Of a stretch of 64,000 nt of DNA, positions 25,265 to 37,200 are shown piece by piece. The notes beneath the pieces were generated by a model. That model made no database searches. It was not told the DNA's origin and saw only the letters and a list, made by a program, of their open reading frames with translations. Position 1 is the stretch's first letter; each line of letters begins with the position of its first letter. Source of the stretch: Amphiura filiformis (lineage: Eukaryota > Echinodermata > Ophiuroidea > Amphilepidida > Amphiuridae); assembly GCF_039555335.1 (NCBI RefSeq), contig NC_092644.1:49613281-49677280 (forward strand), read 5' to 3'. Made by a program: the position numbers and the translations under genes.

Positions 25265-28200
25265 GTAAGTCTAGTATATATTTTTGAAAGTTTTCGGGAG
25301 GAATTAATAATTAACATGGCATTATTTTGTTTGTGCAGTGTGTTTGTTTGGGGTTGAGTGGGTGGTATCATCGGTATAACTTAACTTTGATGTATAGTTT
25401 CTTTAAAATATAAAAAAAATATTGGTATTTATTAAGCGCCTTTCACATGTGCACATGTATCAAAGCACTTTACATTTATTCCGCTGTCGTAAGAATATGT
25501 CAGCTGCCATACAATGCCTAAGGCGCTTAATGGACAATATTCATAATAGTTCCCCCCCCCCCCATTTCACCCCTGGGCAGAGAGAGGCAAGTAAGATAAA
25601 CGCCTTGCCCAATAGCACAACACGATGGCACCGCCGGGGCTTGAACTCGCAAGACAGAGCCCGTACCGGTGCGCTACCGTCCCCCATAAAAAACTTCATT
25701 ATTATTCGCACACTAGACACGAAGGCTGATACAGTGATTTGTTCCTTCGGAAGTTTGTTTCATGTTCTCTTACTCAAAATGCCTTCAGACATTTAAAATC
25801 GAATAACTAATTTTTAAATAAATAAAATTATATATCGTAAGTGCATTTTAGTTTTCAGTTTTGTTGAATGCAAGATCATTGTAAGAACAGCACTTACAAT
25901 AGTCTTGCACTGAACACAAAAATGAATGTCTAGTACAAGAACTGACTTATCATTCACTTTATTTACAGCAATAGAAATAACTTTCAGGATATTGCCAAAA
26001 AAATTATTAAAACCATACAATCTTGGTTCAATGAAGCAGAAAAATAATGCTCGTGCAATAACATGCAATATGCACTTACGCTGGTCTTGCGCAATCTGCC
26101 TATTGCATTGTATTGTATTGTATTGTATTGTATTGTATTGTATTGTATTGTATTGTATTGTATTGTACTTTACTTTACTTTTTCAGCCATTATCAATCCA
26201 CTGCAGGATGAAGGCCTCAGCATGATGTCTCCATGTGCCTCTGTTTTGTGCTTGTTGGTACCAGTTCACTTCTCCCCAGTAGTTTTGCAGCTCGTCCCTC
26301 CATCGCTTCCGTTGGCGTCCTCTATTTCGCTTCCTCCCATAAGGTGTCCAATGTGTGAGTGTTGAGCTCCAACGATTGTCTTTTCTGCGGCTAATATGGC
26401 CGGCCCAGGTCCATTTTCTGCTTTTGATAGCTTCCAAGATGTCTTGAACTTGGGTCTGCTCCCTGATCCATTTGTTTGTATTCCTGTCCTTGTAGGTAAT
26501 GTTTAATATACTTCTCTCCATGTTGTGCTGGGCTGCTGCTAGTTTTCTTTCCATTTTTGATGTTAAGGTCCATGATTCTGCCCCATATTAAATAGCTGGG
26601 AGGATGCATTGGTTGTAGACCTTTCGTTTAAGGCATATTGGAAGATTGCCTTTCATGGTGGTGCTGTATCTTCCAAAAGCTTGCCACCCGGCTTTAATTC
26701 TCCTTCGAATTTCAGAGTCTTGGTTTTTGTCTCGAAGAGAGAAGCGTTGTCCAAGATATACATATTCCTCGACCTGCTCAATTTCAACCCCTTTTACTTT
26801 CACTGTCTTTGGGACTGTTTCTAATCCTTTCATGACCTTTGTTTTCTTCATATTCATTTTTAATCCTGTTACCCTGCTTGCCTCATCCAACTCTTGCAGC
26901 ATTGTCTCAAGTTCATTTAAGTTGCTTGATATTGTGACAATGTCATCTGCAAAGCGTAAGTGGCTCATGTGCTCTCCGTTTATGTTGATTCCTTTCTTGC
27001 TCCAGTCGAGTGTTTTGAAAATTCCTTCTAGGGTGGCTGTAAAAAGCTTCGGTGAGATAGTGTCCCCCTGACGCACGCCCTTCTTTATCATAATTCTGTC
27101 ACTGTCTTTGTGCATTTTGACTGTGTTGTAGCAATCTGAGTAGATGTCTTTGAAAATCTTCAGGTATGCATTGTTGATTCCTTGTTCTTTGAGTGCATTC
27201 AGGACTGAACTGGTTTCAACAGAATCAAATGCCTTCTCGTAATCTATAAAAGCTACGCAGAGCGGAATGTTATACTCCTGGCATTTCTCCTTTAGTTGGT
27301 TGATGGTGTGGATGTGATCCATGATTGAAAAGCCTTTCCTGAAGCCTGCCTGTTCCCTTGGTTGATTTCCGTCTAGGATGATTTCAAGTCGGTTTGTTAG
27401 TAACCTTGTGTACAGCTTGTACAAGTTTGAGAGGAGACTGATGGGTCTATAGTTCTTTAGGTCTCGCTTGTCCCCCTTCTTGTGCAAAATGATCATAGTG
27501 GCTTCTTTCCACTGATGTGGCACTCTCCCTTTTTGCATACAGCTTTGCTAGTTCTTTGGTTATGATGTCCTCTCCTTCTTTGATTGTGTCGATGAGCACA
27601 TTGTCCGGTCCAGGAGACTTTCGTCTCTTCATTTGTGACCCGTTACAGCAAAAGGTACCTTAAGTCGGATGCTACATATGTCTTATTTTGCTTGTGCCAA
27701 ATGCATTCTAAACCAATCATTAATCCTATTGTTGAAGAGGATAATAAGCTTGTACCTGTCTATAGAAATGTTTGAAATACAGCTCCAGTCTTTATTTGCT
27801 ATGGCTAATCCCTATTCAAGTGGTGGTTACAAAGGCATTATATTGTATTTGTATAGGTATGTATTAGCCACCCGCTAACAATGAGAAAACATTCCTGAAC
27901 CTCGTTGACTTGGGGATGATTTGAAATGACCGCCACTTCAGATTGTCATTATTGTTTGATATTTTCTGCCAACAATGTGGAAAAAGAGACACACATAGCA
28001 GCCGACATAAGGTACCTTTCGCTGTAACGGGTCACATTTGGTTTACAGCATGCTGTACCTCCCAATTTGTGACATTGGGTATTTCTTCTTGTGGTTCTCC
28101 TGGTTCATCTGTTTCTGTGTCACTGGCATATAGTTGTTCATAGAATTCTTCTATCCTTTTCAGAATTTCGTCTTGGTCTGTGATTTCTTGCCCATTACTA

Positions 28201-31200
28201 TCGAGGAGGCTTGTAATTTTCTGTTTCCCCTGCGCTAGTTTCTTATATGTTTTCTTCAGACTTTTGTTTTCCTCAATTGTGGATTTGATCATCTTGGTGT
28301 TGTAGCTCCGTATAATCTTCCCGTAGCTTTTTCCTGATTGTCTTGCAGGTTTCTGTATATTCAACCCGCTGTATGTTTGTTCCCTCTGCTTTCATCGATC
28401 TTCTCTTCTCCATGAGTGTTCTGGTCGAATCTGATATCTTTGTTTCTCGAGTCTTTGGTTTCTTTCTTGCAATATCCATGGCCAGTTTTTGTGTTGTTTC
28501 CACTATCTGGTCATTCCATAATTCTAGAGTCCTCTCTTCTGGACATTCATCTGCCAAAAGTTGGAACTGGTTTTTGCAGCTGCAATTGGAATTCTATTCT
28601 CTTTTCCTGCAACTTCTCTAGGTTGATGCTGCTCTGCTTTGGTCTTAGTAATTTATGTCTCTGTAGTCTGGTGTTGATTTTTAACTTGCTCATTACCATC
28701 CTGTGGTCACTACCTACGTTCACTTTGTTGACTGTCTTTACGTCTTGAATGATGTGTGGACTGTCTGTGAGAATGAAGTCAATTTCATTCTTTGTGCTTC
28801 CATCTGGGCTTCTCCAGGTCCATTTCCTACTTGCTGGCTTTTTGAAAAAAGTGTTCATTATTTTCAGCTTGTTACTGATTGAGAATTCGATGAGTCGGTC
28901 ACCCCTATCATTTCGTTCTCCACTCCCAAATTTACCAATTGTGCACTCTTCTCCATCCTCTCTTTTTCCAACTTTGGCATTAAAGTCACCCATTACTATT
29001 GTGAATTGAGTCTTGCTGTTCTTTAGTAGTTCAGTTATTTCCTCATAGAGTTTGTCCACCTCTTCATTATTGTGTGTTGAGGTTGGAGCGTAGACTTGAA
29101 TAACTTTTATCTTGTATCTCTTGTTTATTTTTACTGTCAGCTGAGCTAGGCGTTCATTTACACCTTTGACCTCAGTCATATTTCCTGCGATGCTTTTGTG
29201 TATCAGGAAGCCGACCCCTGCTTCACTTTTGTCCTTGGTTCCAATGTGGTAGAAATGGTGGCCACTCTTTAACTCTGTGAAATCTTCTCCTCGTCTTCGG
29301 ACTTCACCCAATCCGATGATGTCCCATTTTACCCCTTCTAGTTCTTCTTCCAACTCCACTAGTCTTTCTTCCTGCAACAGTGATCTCACATTATATGTTG
29401 CAATGGTCAAAGTCCATTGGTGGCCTGTTCTTACCCAGGGATTCTTAGCACCCCCTACTCCTTGCTTTGACGAACCACCACCTTGGTCCGGAGCAAATGA
29501 GCTGCTGGGGACTGGGGGCCTTTGCCTTCTTGTGTCTGTCATGCTGGTTAGTTGGGCCTACCCATCCACACTGGCCCAATGTGGGTTGGAAGGGGGACTT
29601 TATATCAGAGCTCCAACTCCTAGACTCCTAGTATTGTACAAGTTGAAGCAAAACTGAAAGATGCCGAACTGATAGTAATTGTTTACTTGTCCTCAACCTC
29701 TCTGTGGATTTTATTTACTTTTTTTTTTCATTTCCGAGAAACTATTTTTAAAGAAATAAAGTAATCTGTGAATAAACTATGTCTTGATATCTTGTCTCAG
29801 TTGCATTGGACTCTAACGAATATGACTATGGATCTATCCAGTGTGAGGTGGGATGGTTAGCGCGTAGACATCTGTGCTACAAGGTAAGATATTATGCCTG
29901 CTCATAGACATTCTCGTATGACGCCATACGGTCTAAATAATATAGGGTTCAGTAATATACGGGTGTGCTTTTATGTCGTATCAAAGTATTACTTTTATAA
30001 TTTGGTATATGCTGTGCTTACAAAGCAAAACTATATTTAGAGAAGAAAAATACTGGGGAAGGAAAAACCCGCAAAATTAAGAAATTTTCATTTCAACTCT
30101 TTCTTCTTATTCGCCGTAGAAGTGGTGATGCAACAGAGTTTACTAGTAATAGGTTCAAACTAGTTTTGAATATATCGCCCAGGTTGCATTCATCACCTGT
30201 GTATGTATGCAATTGAATACATGAATCCAAAACCCACCCAAGTCCATGGGAAGTGATTTTGAGAAAAAAACCTGTGTATCATTTTAATTCCTTCAGTTAG
30301 ATTTACCTGGTCAAAATGGTAAGTTGTACGTGCAAATGGGTGGGTTAAACTGTATTAGGTATGACGATTAGCATTTCAGGGACTTCGTGAGATTCAATTT
30401 AAATTCTGGACTTTTTTTAATCATATACAAAGACAATAATGTTGGAATGATATTACCACTAGTAAGATAATACAAAATAAAGCACACAGTTATGTATAAT
30501 GTTGATAAGCATTCTGCCATGTAATATAAACCACACACTTTCCTTGATTAAACCCATTTTTTTTCAAAAGTCACTCTCCAGCAATGAAAATGTTACAAGT
30601 GGAATTTTATACATACTGAATTTCAATCAATGTGTTACAAGACTCAAATCATGGACACAGAGGATGAATTTGAGTTGTTCTTTCAAACATATGACAGGCC
30701 TATGTATAGCAACACTTTCCCATGCTTAACTCAATTTGGCCAAAGTATGGACTTGGGTGGCTTTTGTATTCATATATTCAATTATATATACCGCTCTTTT
30801 CAAAGATACATATCTTATAGGTGCAAGTGATCAGTATTATATGAATATTGTGATCCAGGTCTTTATCCCTGTTTTTGACACCTATGGCAGAGATGGTACA
30901 TTCACACATGAATTGATGTTACTCAGTGTATAAGTTTTTATGTGGTATTTTTTATATGGGGTAAAAGGTCATTAAGGGGTCACTTCCGGTCTGAGACCTT
31001 CAAAATGGCCCTTCTGCCACAAATAACATGGCAAAGTGATGCCACGTGCACACATACAAGTGGACAAGTGATTTACATCAGAACAGTCACATCAGAACAG
31101 TACATCAGAACTGTCCAGAATAGTACAAGAACTCTATGATCACCTACAAGAAGACTGCTGGACTTCAAAGTACTGAGTAGTTAAAATATTATTATGATTG

Positions 31201-34200
31201 TGTGATTACACAGTTAGTCACATACGGTATCTTATAGGTGCAAATGATCAGTATTATATGAATATTCTATAGTGTGTGATCCAGGTCTTTATCCCTGTTT
31301 TTGACACCTATGGTTCAATGCAATGGTACCGCGTGAGCTGTGCGATTTAAACATATTGTTATGGTAGTTAATCCTGTTAAAATCGTAACTTTTACGGCGA
31401 ATTGTGTTGTTTTTCGGTACACCAATGCAATGCAGTCAATAACCTTGTCTAATTTCAATGGAATATAGCAGACCCATGGAAGCTGTAATAAGAATTTGCA
31501 TGTGACCCATTGTTATGTAAATAGCGATTCTTATTGAAATGTGTGCCCTGGTCTTATGGGTGGCGGTATTTATGTCATGCAGAGGCTGTTGGTTTGAATG
31601 CGTGCATCACCTTTCTGTGGGCAGTGGGGTAGATTTCTTTCATACTGCAGTTACTGTCCGTTTTCCTATACACAATACACAGTGCTCTCACCATTGACGC
31701 GTGACCTCTACAAATGATGTATGTTGGAAGAATGGGCACTTGCCTAGTTAACATCACTGTGTGAAAAATAACCAACCAATATTTAAGTTATTCTCCAAAC
31801 TTCTAGCAAATATATTTTTCTAACATGCCTAAAATTACAGCTAGGTTAGATGTTCAGAAATAGTCGCACTTTTGTAAAATATGAGTGAGGGCAAGGCATA
31901 GCTAGCCAACTCCCGTGTTAATTGAATGGAGATTTGACCGAAAATATTGGTATCGGACCGCTAACTTCTGAAGGATGCCACAAAAAAAGCGTACAAGCTA
32001 CATTTAAACTATTCTCTGGCAATCATCATAATGAGTTTCTTATATAGTATGCCGAAATTGGGTACTGTAGGTGATTGACAAAGGGTCGCACTTTTGTGTT
32101 TTAGGAAGGATATGTAAACGACAGATAACACCAAAAATATGAAGAAATTATTTCCAAACCGTGTTAAGTCAACAATCATTATGTTGCTCATTTTCAAGAA
32201 TGCTGGTTTACAACAAGCAGGCCATTGTCTCATTTCGTGAACAAAGGTCTACATACCATTGTTTCCTTGCGTTTCCTTTATAATCGGTTACCCAACTGAA
32301 GCTGTATTATAGCACCTCATAGCGATACCGCACATATAAAACAGACACATGTGCACAACCAGAGAAGATCCGATTTAATCAGTTGAGCTGTTTCAATGAG
32401 TGTTATCTTGGTTTAATAGCTTTTAATGGGGTTTAAGTCCTGCAAAGGTCGAGATGAATTCTACTGTAGACATTACAGCATCATGTTTGACATTGAGTGT
32501 GATGGAGTTGGAATTTTTTTTCTTGAAGTATTGTGAATCCAGCACCTTTTGGCGTGAAGCGTGTGAACATATTGAAGCTAATTAGTGAAATATGGTATAA
32601 AGGTGAAATAAATGCGCGCGAAAAGCGGGTTAATACTACACAAAAATTGTGTTTTTAGGTTAAATGGCCAAATATGCATACTGCAGTTACTGTCCGTTTT
32701 CCTATACACAATACACAGTGCTCTTACCATTGACGCGTAACCTCTACAAATAGTGTATGAAAGAAGTATGGGTAATTGCCTAGTTAACGTCGCTGTGTGA
32801 AAAATAACCGGCCAATATTAAAATCACTCTTCTAAAATTCTAGAAAATATAGTTTTGTAACATGTCCTAAATTTTTAGCTAATTTAGATGTTTGGAAATA
32901 TTCGCACTTTGGTGTTTTAGTGTATGTTATAGGTAATAGTACATTGCCTAGTTAACGTCACTGTGTGAAAAATAACCGGCCAATATTTAAAATACTCTTC
33001 TGAAATTCTAGAAAATATGGTTTTGTAACAGGTCCTAAATTTGTAGCTAATTTAGGTGTTTGGAATTATTCGCACTTTGGTGTTTTAGGAAGGATATGTA
33101 AGCGACAGATAACACCAAAAAATACGAAGACATTATTTCCAAACCGTGTTTAACGGCCCACAGCCATCATGTTTCTCATTTTCAAGAATGTGGTTAACAA
33201 TATAAACAGTATTGTCTTATTTCGTGAACAAAGGCCACACAGTAATTGTTACCTTGCGTTTGCTTTATAATCGTTCACCCAACTGAAACTATAATACCAG
33301 CTCATTGCTCATTGCACAGGTAAAGCAGAAACATGTGTGTGTGTGTGTGGATTTAACCAGAGAAGATCTGATGTAAGATAGTTGAGCTGTTTTCAATGAG
33401 TGTTATCTTTGTTTAATAGATTTTAATGGTGTTTAAGTCCTGCAAAGGTCGTGGTGAATTCTACTGTAGACATGACTGCATCATGGATGTTAACTTGGTC
33501 AGAAACCTACATACAGGAGTCAACATGCGGGAGGGGGGAGATGATTGTATGGACCACCCCCGACAAAATATTGACCCCCCCCCCCATCCCCCGGGATCTA
33601 CGCCTATGTCTGTAGGATAGGGCCTATATTTCATAATTTTAGTCAACTTGCTCGGTTGGATCATGAATGTATAAGTGAGCATCCTTGATTATATGTTACG
33701 TGTTTTCATGTTATGCGTCTTATTTATAAATCTACGGGATGCTCATAAAACATTGAGTCATTCGACCTTATAAACGATCGACCGACTGACACACGCATTG
33801 AGGATATATATATATATATGAAAAAGCGTATTCTTGTTCAACTCGAAAAATCAATTTATCATGAAATTGTTATAATATTGCTTTAATCGAGACAATTTTC
33901 TTGTTTTCAGGCGAGTAATGGAAGTGAAATTCTCACATGGGAAAGAGCACGTTATAGATGTCAAGATGAAGGCGCTGAATTAGTCAGCATTGAAAACCAA
34001 AATGAGATGGATTTTGTTTTACAAGAAGTATTGAGGTAAGAATGCAAGTTTGTTCTACGAGTTGTGTATGTGGTGGAAGAGGGAGGAATGTTTGGTGTCC
34101 CTGTGTTCTCGTCTGTAAGGGCCCCAAAGGAGTTTATGACGTTCAATATTGTAAACGTGGTATAGAATGGAAATCGTTGATATTTCATATCGTTACCCTC

Positions 34201-37200
34201 ATAACCAAAGTGCCTAAGTCATTATTGCATGTTTCTTATTTGCAATTTTGATTTTCTGAGTAATAAACCAATAATTAATAAAATTTCCATCAGCATTCTT
34301 CATTAACTTGTGGAATTTATCTCTTTTGATGTATTCCACAAGTTAATGAAGAATGCGGCTGGAAATTTGATTAATTATGGGGTTATTACTCAGAAAATCA
34401 AAATTGCAAATGAGAAACATGTAATAATGACTTAGGCACTTTGGTTATGAGGGTGACGATATGTGGGATGGTGGTGGTGGTGAGGTGTGTGAGGGCGTTA
34501 GGATATCTGTCCACAAGCTAATCAGGCTTCATGATTTGTCTTCTCTCTACTTCGATGCTTTTCGCATATTCACCCAAGAAGTCCCCCGGAGAGTGTTCTC
34601 CCTGTTTGAAGGTATACGGGGATGTGCCACGGTTTTGGGGTACCTGTTCAGTGATTTTGGTATATCGATGGGTGGGTTTTCAGTGGCGACCAATTGGGCG
34701 CATTTTGGCAAAAGTACCCTTAAAAGCGCCCAAATAGGGCACATTTGGGTGATTTTGGGGTGCTTTTTGTTGAAAATTGGTATATTGATGGGTAGCAAAA
34801 ATAGCAAAAAGTAGGTATAGAGAAAGTCAGCAACCGAAAGTCTGCGTGGCACATCCCCGTACAAAAGAAGACCCTCCCCCGAGAAGTCCTTCCTTACAAA
34901 ACAATAGCACTTTTGCAGCAGATTGCAGCTGTGTCGATGATCGCTAATAGCCCAGCTGCGGCCTGCTGAACCCCAGGTCAAAACCAGGCCAAAATGCTGG
35001 TCAAAACTGACACAAAGGAGAAGTCACAGATGTTTTTTGCTTTATTGAAAAAGCTTTCCGATTGTTGAAACTAATATATCAACCTAGTCATCTCACTAAA
35101 ATGATCGTATAAATCATTCTACAACTGGTCTTAAAACGATTGTGTCCATCATTAATTAATGCATTTTTAGTGCATTGATAGCGCCATCAGTTCCCCATAG
35201 TGAAGACTTACAACTACCCTTACAACTACCTGCCCTTTATCGCGGGTTTAAGCTTGATCACTATTGTTTTTGGATCAATATTGTTTCTTGGTAATCCTGA
35301 GGGCCAACCTTGAACAATAATGTGTTTGAGGACTTTTGTTTTTACGCCCGATACCTCCCCAACATTGAGGAATTTATCATTTTACTTTTATATTCTATGG
35401 ATCAAAATACGTTTTATATACGGCATAAACTTAATAACAACATATGTCGCTATCACTGCATTAAAGTGATCGACACATGGTAATTTTAAGACCAGTTGTA
35501 GAATGATTCATATAATCATTTTAATAGGGATACTGGGTTGGATACATTCATTATGAACAAGTCTTGATGGTTCCTAGACAATTTGGTTAAAATCGGTCTA
35601 TCGGAACAGGGTCAAAAGAGCAACATTGTAACTACGATTTTCTAGGTTTGTAAACAAACCGTGTGAACTTGGCACACGTACCAATTGAATACTTTGCTAG
35701 CTCTGCTTCATAAATCAGGATTTTGTTTGAATTTACCACTAAATTCTGGCAGGGATATATTTGAGACATCCCTGATTCTAGCATGTTTATTAATGCAAGG
35801 ATGTTTTAAATGGATAAACCAAGCGCGACTGTGGTCTTTGGTCTTTATCTTCATGTGGTTTGCAATCGCCACACATATAGATCGTCACTTTTGTGTCCTT
35901 TGTGTTGGAGGTCAAAATTATCGGAAATGTGGAAAATTGCGTTGGGTATATCTCAAAGTTTGGAATCCAAATCCAGAAAAGAAATCCTACAATATTTCAT
36001 TGAAAAGGGCTTTACCTGTATTCCAACAAGGGGAAATTATTGCCACAAAATCTTGAAAATTTACCTGTGATGTAAGCTTGAACGCAGCTTGAACGCAGAT
36101 CTGGTTGCAGCTTGAACGCAGATCTTGAAAGCAGATCTTGAACACACACTGTGCTCATTGGGTAATAATAGATTTCACGATCGTTGTAAGGATTGATCTG
36201 AGTTTAGTGTGGAGACATATCAATTTGTAAGCGCTCTTTAGCAAAATCATAGTTCATTGGATTTACAACCGTATGACAATACAGGCGAAAATAGTAACAC
36301 AAGATTTGCAATTTAAACAGAATTGGCCTTTGCTCATGAAATTGAGGCTAGTATATGGACAATATAGGTGTGCTCTTTCATTTAATGACATAAAATTTGA
36401 CAAATATTGTAAAGAACACTTGAGGTTTTGACCTTTAAAACCTATATTTTTGTAAAAAAAAAGTGCTTGGATAGGTACTTTTCAACAGATATACCACAAT
36501 TGCGTTATCTGTTGACCTAATGGGGAAAAGTGTTTTTAGGGGAACGTGTTCGCTTTCGTTTGATATTTAAAAAAAATTGATTGGATGAAGGGAACACTTG
36601 AGGTTTTGACAAAAAACAATCACAGAACCCTATTTTCCACTAGATCTCACACAGCTCTTATGATGCTATGCACTCAACCGTGCAGTATTACACAGACTGC
36701 GTACTAGGCTAGACTCGCTGTGCTGGAAATATATGTGTGTTCGGATGTATCGAAGTGGAATCTGTGCGCAGATGCATTTATAAGAGAATCGTTTTTGTAG
36801 TCAAACCTTTTCATGGGGATATTTATGGTATGTGCGCATTAAATCGGATTATCATGTTTTATAAAATTGCTGTCTTACCCTTTCAGTCATTCCTGTGGGC
36901 GGTTTTGGATTGGTTTGAGTAACCTTCTGCTCGTAAAGGTTAGTCCGTTAGTGTGAACTATTGATGCTTCTGTATTGGTTTATAACATAACTATAGGGGG
37001 CGTGGCAACAAGGGCAACTTCCAAGGAGGAAAGAAAGGAGGTCGAGGTTTATTCAATTGAATGATTTTTGGGGAGAACTTTGATGTACAAATACCATTAT
37101 GATAAATAAATATCAGAATTAATAATGGGACAGGAATATATGAAGATTTTAGGATACAAGAAGAAAACCTGGGGAAAGCCTGCATGCCCGGATGGTCATG

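Larger units (their letters stand above)
26101..29560 (-). mobile_element. RTE-like LINE in intron 1, antisense to the host gene
   Basis: An endonuclease (28547-29542), linker (about 28032-28557) and reverse transcriptase (26183-27632) lie in order on the minus strand. The 3' end is a (TATTG/CAATA)n tail, typical of RTE elements that end in short tandem repeats. RTE placement is from the endonuclease style and the C-terminal block GHISRRKDNRW...GRQRKRWRDEL. It is inactive: frameshifts near 28550, 28300 and 27535, an in-frame TAA at 26588-26590, and a 401-bp MITE. The exact 5' end was not found. Confidence 0.85.

Noticed and set aside
34461-34814. 117-codon open frame
   Set aside because: Lies over an imperfect inverted repeat, with no domain and no splice or start context.
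36905-36940. Alternative donors AAG|GTTAGT and CTC|GTAAAG for the microexon
   Set aside because: Both end in phase 0, while the next exon needs phase 1; they also add residues that do not fit a CTLD.
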